DNA from: QWHO01 sp021404945 | Lineage (GTDB): Bacteria > Vulcanimicrobiota > Xenobia > Xenobiales > QWHO01 | DNA length: 64,000 nucleotides | NCBI GenBank assembly: GCA_963169765.1 | Contig: CAUJEN010000006.1 | Coordinates: 1-64,000 of the forward strand | Direction: 5' to 3' | In this document: positions 14,886-22,710 of the stretch, in pieces | Layout: the number at the start of each line of letters is the position of its first letter | Position numbering within the stretch: the stretch's first letter is position 1 | Position numbers and translations under genes: made by a program | Notes under the pieces: model-generated | Seen by the model: the letters and a program-made list of their open reading frames with translations, nothing else | The model's database searches: none | Told to the model about the DNA's origin: nothing

Positions 14886-16281
14886 GCCGGCCCACGTAGC
14901 TCCCGTTGTTGCTGCCGATCAGGAAGTCGCCCTGCTCGTTGAGGGCCGCTCCCATGCCGCTCTCGGAGGTGCCCGGGCTGACCCTTCGGCCTTCGGCATC
15001 GGTCACCCAGCGATAGCTGCCAGCAGCGAGGTCGCCCACCACCGAGCCCATGTTGGTGCTGACCACGAACTGGCCCCTGTCGTTGATGGCTGCGCCCACG
15101 CCCGACTCGGAGGTGCCCGGGGCGATGGCCCGCCCGTGCTCGTCCTTGAGCCAGCGCCACGAAGCCGGACCGGCTTCGCCCACCAGGATGCCGTTATTGG
15201 TGCCCACCACGAACTGGCCGCTGGCATTGATGGCAGCGCCCACGCCCGATTCGGAGGTGCCCGGAGCGATGGGGCGGCCGCTCTCATCCTGGAGCCACTG
15301 CCAGCTGGCCGTGGCGGCGTCGCCTACCACGATGCCGTTGTTGGTGCCCACCACGAACTGACCCCGGTCGTTGAGGGCTGCCCCCACGCCCGAATCGGAG
15401 GTGCCCGGTGTAATGGGTCGCCCGCTCGCGTCCTTGAGCCACTGCCAATCAGCCGTGGCGGCCTTGCCCACCAGGATGCCATTGTTGGTGCCCACCACGA
15501 ACTGGTTGCTCTCGTTGATGGCCGCGCCGGCCCCTGAGCCGGACGTGCCAGGCTCGATGCGCTGACCCCGGGCATCGGTCAGCCAGCGCCAGCTGGCCGT
15601 ATCCGCCTGACCCACCACGATGCCACCGTTGGTAGCGGCCACGAAGCGGCCGCTCTCGTTGATGGCCGCTCCCGCGCCCGATTCGGAGGTTCCCGGGCTG
15701 ATGGGCCGCCCTCCCTGGTCGGTCAGGAAACGAAACTGCCCGCTGTTGGCATCGCCCACCAGGATGCCGCCGTTGGTGGCCACCACGAACTGTCCGCGCT
15801 CGTTGATGGCCGAGCCAGCGCCCGAAGAGGAGGTGCCGGGCGCCACCACGCGTCCACTGCCATCGCGCAGGAAGTCGGCCTGCCCGGTGGCCGTGTTGCC
15901 CAGGAGAATGCCACTGTTGGTGGCCAGCACGAACTGGCCTTTCTGGTTGACGGCCGCCCCCACCCCCGACTCGGACGTGCCCGGGTTGAGCGCTTTCCCG
16001 GCCGCGTCCCGCACCGCCTGGAGCGCGAGCGAGGGACAGGCGACCTCGGTGCCGGGCTGATCGATGGAGACGCAGAGGGCCGGAGGCTCGCCCGGCGTGC
16101 AACCGGCCAGGCCGATGGCGCCCAGCGTTCCGAAAGCCAGGGCCGCTTTCCAATTGATGCGGGGTGCAGAGCTGTGCTCCGTGCCCAGGCTGACTCTGTC
16201 CAGCCGAGGGAGCTCAGGGGTGCCTGGAGGCAGGAAGGCCCGACTGCTGTTGGGCGGAGGCTTGCCGATCAGGTCGATCAT
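14875..16281 (-). CDS. Lipoprotein-like repeat protein (eight 48-residue repeats)
   Basis: 468 residues. The N-terminal ~40 residues are polar. Then a hydrophobic segment ends in a lipobox-like LGAIGLAGC (Cys61), which would be the lipidation site, although 60 residues is an unusually long leader. From residue 100 to the end there are seven full 48-residue repeats plus a 33-residue partial one. The consensus is PGTSESGVGAAINxxGQFV, then VGTNNGIxVGxAxTASW and RWLxDxxGRPI. The Asn/Gly-rich turns with alternating hydrophobics predict a beta structure, probably a propeller or solenoid of 7-8 blades. Expected location: outer face of a membrane. No enzymatic motif. I do not recognise the family. 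Confidence 0.75.
   Translation of the reverse strand: MIDLIGKPPPNSSRAFLPPGTPELPRLDRVSLGTEHSSAPRINWKAALAFGTLGAIGLAGCTPGEPPALCVSIDQPGTEVACPSLALQAVRDAAGKALNPGTSESGVGAAVNQKGQFVLATNSGILLGNTATGQADFLRDGSGRVVAPGTSSSGAGSAINERGQFVVATNGGILVGDANSGQFRFLTDQGGRPISPGTSESGAGAAINESGRFVAATNGGIVVGQADTASWRWLTDARGQRIEPGTSGSGAGAAINESNQFVVGTNNGILVGKAATADWQWLKDASGRPITPGTSDSGVGAALNDRGQFVVGTNNGIVVGDAATASWQWLQDESGRPIAPGTSESGVGAAINASGQFVVGTNNGILVGEAGPASWRWLKDEHGRAIAPGTSESGVGAAINDRGQFVVSTNMGSVVGDLAAGSYRWVTDAEGRRVSPGTSESGMGAALNEQGDFLIGSNNGSYVGRPTR
14878..15984 (-). repeat. Tandem 144-bp coding repeats (7.7 copies)
   Basis: DNA repeat underlying the 48-residue protein repeat. Each unit begins at a PGTS(E/S/G/D)SG codon block. 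Copies keep a largely conserved nucleotide sequence (e.g. around GTTGTTGGTGCCCACCACGA on the plus strand), indicating recent duplication or gene conversion. Confidence 0.85.
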
Positions 16282-16326
16282 AACGCTTTCCAGTTTGCCT
16301 GGCGGGCCTGAAAGAAGGCTGAAGGC

Positions 16327-16647
16327 TCAGGGCAAGCGGAACTCGAGCCAGCGCTGAGACTGGATTCGCCGCAAAGCGTCGATAGCCGTGCTCTGCTCGG
16401 CGTTGAAAGCCTGCTTGAGCGAAGCGGTCAGCCCGATCTGCTGGGCCGCGATCAAGATGTGCTCGTCCAGATCGAGCTGATCGAGCACCCTGAGGCGCCG
16501 CAGAGCATTGAGCAGTGAGGGCGGCCAGGACGCTTCGCCGGCGAACTTCTGGCTCACTGCCGCGGCCAGCCGGCCCTTGGCCAGCTTGAGGTGGTTGTAG
16601 TCGCTGTTTTGACTGCCCGAGAAGCCGGGCGGCATGGCCGGCCGCAC
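16327..16647 (-). CDS. Small protein, unknown
   Basis: 106 residues from GTG 16647, or 102 from ATG 16635. The sequence is plausible for a helical soluble protein (HLKLAKGRLAAAVSQKF, SLLNALRRLRVLDQLDLDEH, AIDALRRIQSQRWLEFRLP). No motif is recognised. It lies between two minus-strand genes, 45 bp downstream of nothing obvious and 45 bp before the repeat-lipoprotein start. Confidence 0.45.
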   Translation of the reverse strand: MRPAMPPGFSGSQNSDYNHLKLAKGRLAAAVSQKFAGEASWPPSLLNALRRLRVLDQLDLDEHILIAAQQIGLTASLKQAFNAEQSTAIDALRRIQSQRWLEFRLP

Positions 16648-16720
16648 CCGCTCGAGACTCGGGGCCGAGCAGCGAGGGGCCGGGACGATGAGAGCTAAGG
16701 CCTGGACTGTAAGACGACGT

Positions 16721-17872
16721 TCAAGCCGAGACCGCCCCTGGAATCTGCTCCACGTAAGCCTGAGAAAAGGCTGACAGCAGCCGGTCTACGCCATCGCTGG
16801 TGGTGTGGGTGAGATAAAGCTCCGACTCATCCAGAGCGTAGTCCACGTCCGGCCGCTCGATCTCCGATCCGCCGCGCTTGAGGGCGGCCATGGCGGCATA
16901 CAGGCCGAACAGACGAGGCATGAGGTGCAGGGCCACCAGGTTGTCCAGAACAGGGCGCTTTTGGACCAGGAACTTGCGAAACAAGAGCGCCTGGTAATAC
17001 TGGGCCAGCACCGCTCTGGCCCAATCCGGCAGGCGGGCGGCCAGCTGCTCCAGGGTGGCCAGGTTAGCCGTGACACCGGTATGGGGCAGCTCCACCTCCT
17101 CCCCCATCATGAAGTGCTCGGTCGCCGACTGGCGGGCCTTCTGGTCCTGCAGCTCGAGGGTGCAGAGGGTAGTGGCCAGGTAGAACTGCTCCTGGATGGA
17201 GAGCACCTCGTCTTTGGCCAGGAGCTCTGGCCGGGCCTGCTGGTAAGCGTCCTGAAGAAGCTCGAGGGGAACGGCCACCGGGGGAAGCCCGGCGGCCAGC
17301 TCGGAAAGCGTCCACATGGCCCGGGCAGCACTCCCCTCCTCGGCCATCAACTCCTCCATGCGCCGATACACCGGCCACTCCAGGGTGGCCTGGGTCACCG
17401 CGGTGATCCTCATCGGGGCAAAACCTGCCCCGGGGGGATGAAACAGCTTCAGCAGATCCTGGATATCGGGGCCGTGAACCGCCATCGGGCGGCCGTGATT
17501 CTGCTTGGCCGCCGTGCAGTAGTAGGAGATGCCCACGAACAAACCGTCGGGCGTGCGCACCGGCTGGAACGGAAACTCGCGGCAGCCGATGGGCTTGGAA
17601 TCGTAGCCCAGCTCAGCGTGGACCGCGCACAGGTTATCCGGGCGCAAAAAGACGCAGGCTCCGTTGAGCCGTTTGAGCAACTTCGAGCCCCCGTCGGGGT
17701 TCTCGTCGAAAACCCCGTCCAGGCCGGTTTCCTGGATAACCCGCAAAGCCAGCGGGCTGTTGGCGATGGCCGCCTCGGTGTGGGGATCGGTGTGAATGCG
17801 CCAGGTATGGCGACATCCCTTGGCACACTGCACGCAATCGTAGTTCTGGTCGGGGGGAAAAATCAACTCCAT
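16721..17872 (-). CDS. Cysteine-cluster (YkgJ/FliB-like) protein, copy 1
   Basis: 383 residues. The N-terminal ~130 residues form the Cys-rich metal-binding domain: YDCVQCAKGCRHTW, then GACVFLRPDNLCAVHAELGY, SKPIGCREFPFQPVRTPDG and GISYYCTAA. This is the CxxCC..C..C..C.....P pattern of YkgJ/FliB-type (zinc/iron-chelating) proteins. The rest is helical (FYLATTLCTLELQDQKAR; LLFRKFLVQKRPVLDNLVALHL). A paralog with the same plan lies at 19599-20768. FliB methylates flagellin lysines, but many relatives have unknown roles and no flagellar gene is nearby. ATG 17872 was chosen because the conserved domain starts at once; longer frames read into the divergent gene's promoter. Confidence 0.75.
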   Translation of the reverse strand: MELIFPPDQNYDCVQCAKGCRHTWRIHTDPHTEAAIANSPLALRVIQETGLDGVFDENPDGGSKLLKRLNGACVFLRPDNLCAVHAELGYDSKPIGCREFPFQPVRTPDGLFVGISYYCTAAKQNHGRPMAVHGPDIQDLLKLFHPPGAGFAPMRITAVTQATLEWPVYRRMEELMAEEGSAARAMWTLSELAAGLPPVAVPLELLQDAYQQARPELLAKDEVLSIQEQFYLATTLCTLELQDQKARQSATEHFMMGEEVELPHTGVTANLATLEQLAARLPDWARAVLAQYYQALLFRKFLVQKRPVLDNLVALHLMPRLFGLYAAMAALKRGGSEIERPDVDYALDESELYLTHTTSDGVDRLLSAFSQAYVEQIPGAVSA

Positions 17873-17959
17873 TTGGAGAGCTTCCGCGCCTGCAGTACGG
17901 CGACCTTCCAAAAGGGAGTCCGCCGGGGGTCTGGAGAAGGCGGCAGATCGCAACTCACC

Positions 17960-18454
17960 GTGATCGTCTGTCTCAGCTGCGGGTATGCCAACGAAGCCAA
18001 CACTGGGTTCTGCCTCCAGTGCAATGCCCGGCTGCCCAAAATCGACCCCACCTCCATCCCCAGCAACACCGGCCATGTGACCGACCGCTACAACAACATC
18101 AAGGAGGCTGCCGAGAAGGCCCGGGACGGCCGCTGGACAGCCGAAGAGCTGGGGCACTACCTCGAGACCGTCTTCGAGCTGCTCGAAAGCCACAAGCTGG
18201 GTATCCTGGGCTACGTCAAGGAGACCGCCTACGATGACGAAGGCGGTCAGGAGGTCGAAGTCGGCGTCAGCGGCATGACCAAATACGAGGAAGGACTGCA
18301 GACGATGTTCGGCTTCGTGGAAACCGGGGAGGAAAAATACCTCGAGTCGGGACTGAGGTTGATCTGGGAAGGCAACGAGCTGATCAACGAGGCCATGCGC
18401 GAGAACCGGGCCGCCCGCCAGCGTCTGCAGGATGAATGGGGCTACATGTACTGA
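17960..18454 (+). CDS. Zinc-ribbon protein with helical tail
   Basis: 164 residues from GTG 17960. The N-terminus IVCLSCGYANEANTGFCLQCNARLP is a four-Cys zinc ribbon (CxxC-x11-CxxC). The remaining 135 residues are acidic and helical (YNNIKEAAEKARDGRWTAEE, LGHYLETVFELLESHKLG, GLQTMFGFVETGEEKYLE). Function unknown. The domain layout recalls small accessory proteins of multiprotein complexes. Divergent from cysteine-cluster gene copy 1, with 87 bp between starts. Confidence 0.65.
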   Translation: MIVCLSCGYANEANTGFCLQCNARLPKIDPTSIPSNTGHVTDRYNNIKEAAEKARDGRWTAEELGHYLETVFELLESHKLGILGYVKETAYDDEGGQEVEVGVSGMTKYEEGLQTMFGFVETGEEKYLESGLRLIWEGNELINEAMRENRAARQRLQDEWGYMY

Positions 18455-18544
18455 CGGGCGCGGACCTGAAATGACTTCGCAACAATGTTAACAACCCTGT
18501 AACATTATCGCGGTGGAATTCACTCTGGTGTATCCGGGGTATCC

Positions 18545-18550
18545 TACACT
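18545..18550 (+). promoter_or_regulatory. -10 box of the 129-aa gene
   Basis: TACACT fits TANNNT and would start transcription near 18557. An AGGAG SD (18569-18573) then serves the ATG at 18582. About 50 bp upstream lies GTTAACAACC (18487-18496), which recurs upstream of the gene at 42610. Confidence 0.45.
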
Positions 18551-18581
18551 GAGTCCAACACAGATGACAGGAGACCCGCCG

Positions 18582-18971
18582 ATGCGCCGCAGAACCGCCC
18601 GAGAAGTTCTCAAAGGAACCGGAACCGTGTCCGAAGCGTTGCGGAGTAGCCTCAAGACGGCAGGATTCTTGGAGGCCGTCGACAGCATCAACACCCCCCG
18701 CTTCTGGCGCTATGTCGAGCAGCCCGCGACGTTGATGCGCCACGGCTGGCGATTGTCGGTGGACAAGAGCGAGAATTCCGCCCTGGTCTATCGCATCGGC
18801 GAGGCGCCCCGAGTCGGCACGCGCATGTTTGTCTCCCCTGGCCAGACGTTGATCCTGGACCGCAAGAACGGCGTGGCCGTGCTCCTCAGCTTCGCCGGCG
18901 GCGAGGCCCAGGAGATCCGGATCGACCTGAAGACCAGGAAGGTTTTGCAGGACCGCTGGTTGGCGGGCTAA
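18582..18971 (+). CDS. Conserved-looking small protein, unknown
   Basis: 129 residues, basic at the N-terminus (MRRRTAREVLKGTGTVSEAL), then mixed alpha/beta (PRFWRYVEQPATLMRHGW; GQTLILDRKNGVAVLLSFAG; IRIDLKTRKVLQDRW). No signal peptide or transmembrane segment. ATG 18582 is set by the SD at 18569-18573; an ATG at 18564 has no SD. A poly-T terminator follows. Monocistronic. Confidence 0.55.
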   Translation: MRRRTAREVLKGTGTVSEALRSSLKTAGFLEAVDSINTPRFWRYVEQPATLMRHGWRLSVDKSENSALVYRIGEAPRVGTRMFVSPGQTLILDRKNGVAVLLSFAGGEAQEIRIDLKTRKVLQDRWLAG

Positions 18972-18997
18972 GCGGCCTGGCAGACTGCCCAGAGAAC

Positions 18998-19030
18998 GAG
19001 CGAGCTGACCAGGCACGCTCTTTTTTTTTT
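18998..19030 (+). terminator. Rho-independent terminator
   Basis: GAGCG ... CGCTC stem (18998-19002 with 19016-19020) followed immediately by ten T residues (19021-19030), 27 bp after the 129-aa gene. The stem is short, but the T tract is the longest in the window. Confidence 0.6.
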
Positions 19031-19053
19031 GTACTTTCTTCAGCTCGCAGGGC

Positions 19054-19059
19054 TATGCT
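19054..19059 (+). promoter_or_regulatory. -10 box 6 nt before a start codon
   Basis: TATGCT ends 6 nt before ATG 19066 with no SD between; it fits the leaderless TANNNT arrangement. Confidence 0.5.
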
Positions 19060-19065
19060 CCATGC

Positions 19066-19623
19066 ATGGAGATCCGCAATTTTCCTCGCCAGGACCTGCT
19101 TGAGTTCACCCGGGCCCTGCGTGACGCCGACCCCACCCTGGCCGAACGCAGCCAGGAAGACGAGGTCCTCTTTGCCCGCACGCCCGGAGCCACCCTGGGC
19201 GAGATGCAGGAGAACGCCGCCCTGCAAGCCCACCATCTGGAAGCTCGCTCGCGCAAGCTGGCCTGGGCCAGCTCGGGGTTGCTGCTGGCGGCCGGTGTAA
19301 GCGTCTTCTCGCTGATCAGCGCCAGCCCGGGTCCGGCTCTGGGTCTGGGATTGGCCCTGGGGCTGGGCTCGGGTGCCTGCGTCCTGGCCGGCCGCCGGGC
19401 CAGCCGGGCAGCCAACGACATGGTGAAAAGCCGGGCCCGACTGGGCACCTACGGCTCGGTTCTGGCCACCCTGACCGAGCGCCGCGAGTCAGCCGAGCGC
19501 GAGGTCGGAAAGCTGGCCCAGGGCCTGACCCCCGAGCAATCGCTGACCATTCGCCAGGACAGGGACGCCCTCATCGTCGGGGGCGTGAGGGTGAAGCGTC
19601 ACTCGGGCAGGAGCGAGAGCTGA
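19066..19623 (+). CDS. Two-helix membrane protein, unknown
   Basis: 185 residues: a soluble acidic N-terminus (~60 aa), a hydrophobic hairpin of two transmembrane segments (WASSGLLLAAGVSVFSLISA and ALGLGLALGLGSGACVLAG), then a helical, probably coiled-coil C-terminus (SVLATLTERRESAEREVGKL) with a beta-like end (DRDALIVGGVRVKRH). Inner-membrane location inferred. Its 3' end overlaps the convergent cysteine-cluster gene copy 2 by 25 bp. Confidence 0.6.
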   Translation: MEIRNFPRQDLLEFTRALRDADPTLAERSQEDEVLFARTPGATLGEMQENAALQAHHLEARSRKLAWASSGLLLAAGVSVFSLISASPGPALGLGLALGLGSGACVLAGRRASRAANDMVKSRARLGTYGSVLATLTERRESAEREVGKLAQGLTPEQSLTIRQDRDALIVGGVRVKRHSGRSES

Positions 19624-20768
19624 TCGAGGTAGGCTGAGGCAAAGCCTGCAAAGAGCGGATTCACCCCGGACACGTGAGTCAGCATGTGCAGCTCGGCGTG
19701 ATCGTAGGCCATGTGCAGGTGCTCGTCGTGGCTGGCCTGCGGGCGCTTGAGTCCATCCACGAAGTGGTAGAAACGCAGCACGCTGGGAATCAAGGACAGA
19801 GCGGCCAGATTATCGATCAATGGCCGGTCCATGGTGAGGAACTTGCGAAAGAGCAGGGCCCGAAGGTAGCGCAGGATGCCCTGCTCGAGCTCGGAAGCCG
19901 AGCCCGACTCGGGACCATGCAAAAAGACGTAGAGCCCCGGCAGAGTGCCCCGCCAACCGCTGCGCGTCAGGTCCACCTCGCGGCCTTCCAGCAGCGCCTC
20001 GGTGATGGGGCGGGCCATTTCGGGATGAGGGGCCTCGATGGTCCCCACCATCGCGGCCAGGAAGAACTCGCGCAAGGTGCCCAGCACCTCGTCCTCCTCC
20101 AGCCGGTGGGTAGGGGGACGATCGAACAGCACGCCCAGGACATCCTCGCCCAGCACCCGGTCAGAGCGGCTCTGGTGCACCAGCATGGCCCTTCCGAGAG
20201 TGTCGATGGCGCGTGCCAGAGCCGCATCGGGCGCGCTCTCGGCCAGCCAGCGCGTCAGTCTCTGCTCGATCAACCGGTAGGCCGGCCAATCGACCGCCAG
20301 GCCCAGACCGGCCGCGATCGGCTCGAAACCCACCGAGCGATAGCCATACTCGCGGATCAGCTCCTCGAGCTCGCCGGCGTAATCGCTCAGAGGACGACCA
20401 CTGTTTCTCTGCACCGAGGGGCAGTAGAAGGAGACCCCGATCATGACCCCGTCGGGAGTGGGGCGGATCATGAACGGATACTGCCGACAGCCGATGGGCT
20501 TGGATTTGCGGTCGATCTCGGCGTGGATGCGGCACAGCTCGTGCTCATCGAGAAAGATGCAAGAGCCTTCCCGGCGCACGGTGCGACAGGTGCCGTCCTC
20601 CATGTCCTCGAGCGGGGAGATTCCAGTCTGTTGCAGGATGCGCAGCTCGAGAGCGCTGCCGCGGATCTTGTCACGCGAGACCTCATCCACGTGAATCTGC
20701 CAGTTGCGACAGCAGCGCGAGCAATCGCGGCACTCAAAGCTCTGGTCGGCCAGGAAGTGCAGTTGCAT
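19599..20768 (-). CDS. Cysteine-cluster (YkgJ/FliB-like) protein, copy 2
   Basis: 389 residues with the same architecture as the protein at 16721-17872: FECRDCSRCCRNW, GSCIFLDEHELCRIHAEIDR, SKPIGCRQYPFMIRPTPDG and GVSFYCPSVQ form the metal-binding Cys cluster. A helical C-terminal part carries LLFRKFLTMDRPLIDNLAAL and ends with HLHMAYDHAELHMLTHVSG. The shared C-terminal block (LFRKFL....R...DNL.AL) shows the two are paralogs over their whole length. ATG 20768 is preceded by a G-rich SD (GAAGGGGGG); longer frames would cross the divergent promoter. Function unknown. Confidence 0.75.
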   Translation of the reverse strand: MQLHFLADQSFECRDCSRCCRNWQIHVDEVSRDKIRGSALELRILQQTGISPLEDMEDGTCRTVRREGSCIFLDEHELCRIHAEIDRKSKPIGCRQYPFMIRPTPDGVMIGVSFYCPSVQRNSGRPLSDYAGELEELIREYGYRSVGFEPIAAGLGLAVDWPAYRLIEQRLTRWLAESAPDAALARAIDTLGRAMLVHQSRSDRVLGEDVLGVLFDRPPTHRLEEDEVLGTLREFFLAAMVGTIEAPHPEMARPITEALLEGREVDLTRSGWRGTLPGLYVFLHGPESGSASELEQGILRYLRALLFRKFLTMDRPLIDNLAALSLIPSVLRFYHFVDGLKRPQASHDEHLHMAYDHAELHMLTHVSGVNPLFAGFASAYLDQLSLLPE

Positions 20769-20802
20769 CGCCCCCCCTTCGACTCGAGCCAGGAGTTTCC
20801 CG

Positions 20803-22710
20803 GTGCTTGGAGCGAAGCTCGGCCGGGTGAGTCGCAACTGCCTGGTGCTCATCGTGCTGCTCTCGCTGGTGCTTTCCCTGCCGGCCGGCTATGGCCAGGG
20901 CCCGCTCTACAGCGTGATCGAGCTGCGAGCGCTCGACCTGATGTTTGTCTTGAGGGGGAAGGAGCCGATCTCGACCGAGCCAGGCGTGGTGATGATCGGC
21001 ATCGACACGAGGTCTTTCCGCGAGCAGGGCCGCAACACGGTGTTCTGGCTCGAGGACATCGGGCTCGTCTGCAAAGCCCTGACCGAGGCCGGCGCCCTCT
21101 GCGTGGGAATTGACCTTCTGGTGGGAGACAACGGTCTGGGGGGCGGGCTGGAAGTCCCGAAGTACCGAGCTGTCAGGGACGTGCTCGAGCAAGAAGAGGG
21201 GGTCCTGCTCGAGGCTCTCGCCAGTGAGCGAGTCGTGCTGGCCCAGTACTTCAATCCGCGAACCAATACCCTGGTGCCCAACCCCGAGCCCGGAGAGGGG
21301 TTCGCCGTCAACGCCCTGGCGTCCATGGCACAATCTCAGGGCAATCTGTGCCTGGTCAACACGGGAGAAGAGCAGGGCGTGGTGAGGATCGTGCCCTACC
21401 TGACGCGCCAGAGTGATCCCACCCCGGGCTCGCGAATGTTCGCATTCCGCCTGGTTGAGCTGGCACGGGGGAAACTGTTCGAGCTGAAAGGCGGCCGACT
21501 CTACCTGGGTGAGGACGAGATCCCGACCGAGCGCGACGGCGGCGTCCCCATGATCCGCATCAACTATCCCGGTCCGCCCGATCCCTGGGGCTCGGCCTTT
21601 TCTCGCCGGGCCAGCTTCGTGGATCTGCTCGGCGATGCGAAAGCAAAAAGGCCTCTGCAGGGCTACCAGGACACCATCTGCATCCTGTTCTTCCAGGACC
21701 CGGCTGAGCAGGACTACCGCACCACCCCCTACAACCTGGCGACCGGCCTTGACTCGGCTGGAGCGGAGATCCACGCCAGCCTGGTCAACTCTCTGCTGAC
21801 CGGCCGACTGATCACCCGGGCCAGCCCGGGAGTGTGGGTGGGACTGACGCTGGCGCTGGCCCTGACCGTGGGGTGGGCTGCCTTCCGATTGCGCTGGTAC
21901 TTCAGCCTGCCCTTCGCTCTCCTGGCGCTGGTGGGCTTCTTCTTCACTACCGTCAGCCTCTTCGCCCGGCAGGGTTATTGGGTCCCGCTCGTGACCCCCA
22001 TTCTGGCCGGAATCGGAGCCTATCTTGTGGCTTACGTGGCTCGCTACGACCTGGTCAAGCGCCTCCTGGGCAGCATGGTGGGGAGCCAGGTCATGGACCG
22101 CATGCTGGAGGAGACCGAGGTGACGATGCTGGGGGGCGAGCGACGCCGGGTCACCGTGCTCTTTTCCGACATCAACGACTTCACGCCCGTCACCGAGCGC
22201 TCCAGTCCCGACCGGGTCATCACCATGCTCAACGAGTACTTCGCTGCCATGGCTGAGATCGTCGAGAAGCACGAGGGCAATCTCAAGCAGTTCGTGGGAG
22301 ACGCGATCATGGTGATCTACAACGCCCCCCACGATCAGCCTGACCACGCCGCTCGAGCCGTCATGACCGGCCTGGAGATGATCGAGCGGCTGGAGGAGAT
22401 GAAAGCCGAGGCGAACGGGAGGGAAGGCTTCTACGAGGTCAAAATCGGAATCAATACGGGGGATGTCGTGGTAGGTAACGTAGGTACGGCAAAACGCATG
22501 GAATACGCTGCCGTGGGAGACGACGTCAACCTGGGTGCCCGCATCGAGACCCTGACCAAGAAGCTGGGAGCCTTCCTGCTGGTGAGCGCAGCCACCAAGA
22601 AGGAGGCCGAAGGCCATCTACCGGAAATCGAGTGGGTCTCGCGCGGAGTGCAGCAATTCAAAGGAAAGACTGCCGAAATGGAAGTATTCGAGGTTCGTAG
22701 AAAGAAATGA
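20803..22710 (+). CDS. CHASE2-domain adenylate/guanylate cyclase
   Basis: About 635 residues from GTG 20803 (GTG 20827 is equally possible). A first transmembrane segment (NCLVLIVLLSLVLSLPAGY) precedes a periplasmic CHASE2 sensor domain of ~300 residues (VVMIGIDTRSFREQG..., GALCVGIDLLVGDN). Three further membrane segments lie at ~365-445 (VGLTLALALTVGWAAF, FALLALVGFFFTTVSLF, PLVTPILAGIGAYLVAYV). The class III cyclase domain follows, with metal-binding Asp residues in VTVLFSDINDFTPVTERS and FVGDAIMVIYNAPHD, and GINTGDVVVGNVGT later. It makes cAMP (or cGMP) in response to an external signal. It overlaps the next gene by 4 bp, so that exported protein is a likely partner. Confidence 0.88.
   Translation: MLGAKLGRVSRNCLVLIVLLSLVLSLPAGYGQGPLYSVIELRALDLMFVLRGKEPISTEPGVVMIGIDTRSFREQGRNTVFWLEDIGLVCKALTEAGALCVGIDLLVGDNGLGGGLEVPKYRAVRDVLEQEEGVLLEALASERVVLAQYFNPRTNTLVPNPEPGEGFAVNALASMAQSQGNLCLVNTGEEQGVVRIVPYLTRQSDPTPGSRMFAFRLVELARGKLFELKGGRLYLGEDEIPTERDGGVPMIRINYPGPPDPWGSAFSRRASFVDLLGDAKAKRPLQGYQDTICILFFQDPAEQDYRTTPYNLATGLDSAGAEIHASLVNSLLTGRLITRASPGVWVGLTLALALTVGWAAFRLRWYFSLPFALLALVGFFFTTVSLFARQGYWVPLVTPILAGIGAYLVAYVARYDLVKRLLGSMVGSQVMDRMLEETEVTMLGGERRRVTVLFSDINDFTPVTERSSPDRVITMLNEYFAAMAEIVEKHEGNLKQFVGDAIMVIYNAPHDQPDHAARAVMTGLEMIERLEEMKAEANGREGFYEVKIGINTGDVVVGNVGTAKRMEYAAVGDDVNLGARIETLTKKLGAFLLVSAATKKEAEGHLPEIEWVSRGVQQFKGKTAEMEVFEVRRKK

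Noticed and set aside
14875..15984. Regular repeats suggesting a CRISPR array
   Set aside because: The period is 144 bp with no spacer/repeat alternation. The repeats are in frame inside one gene and encode a conserved 48-residue unit.
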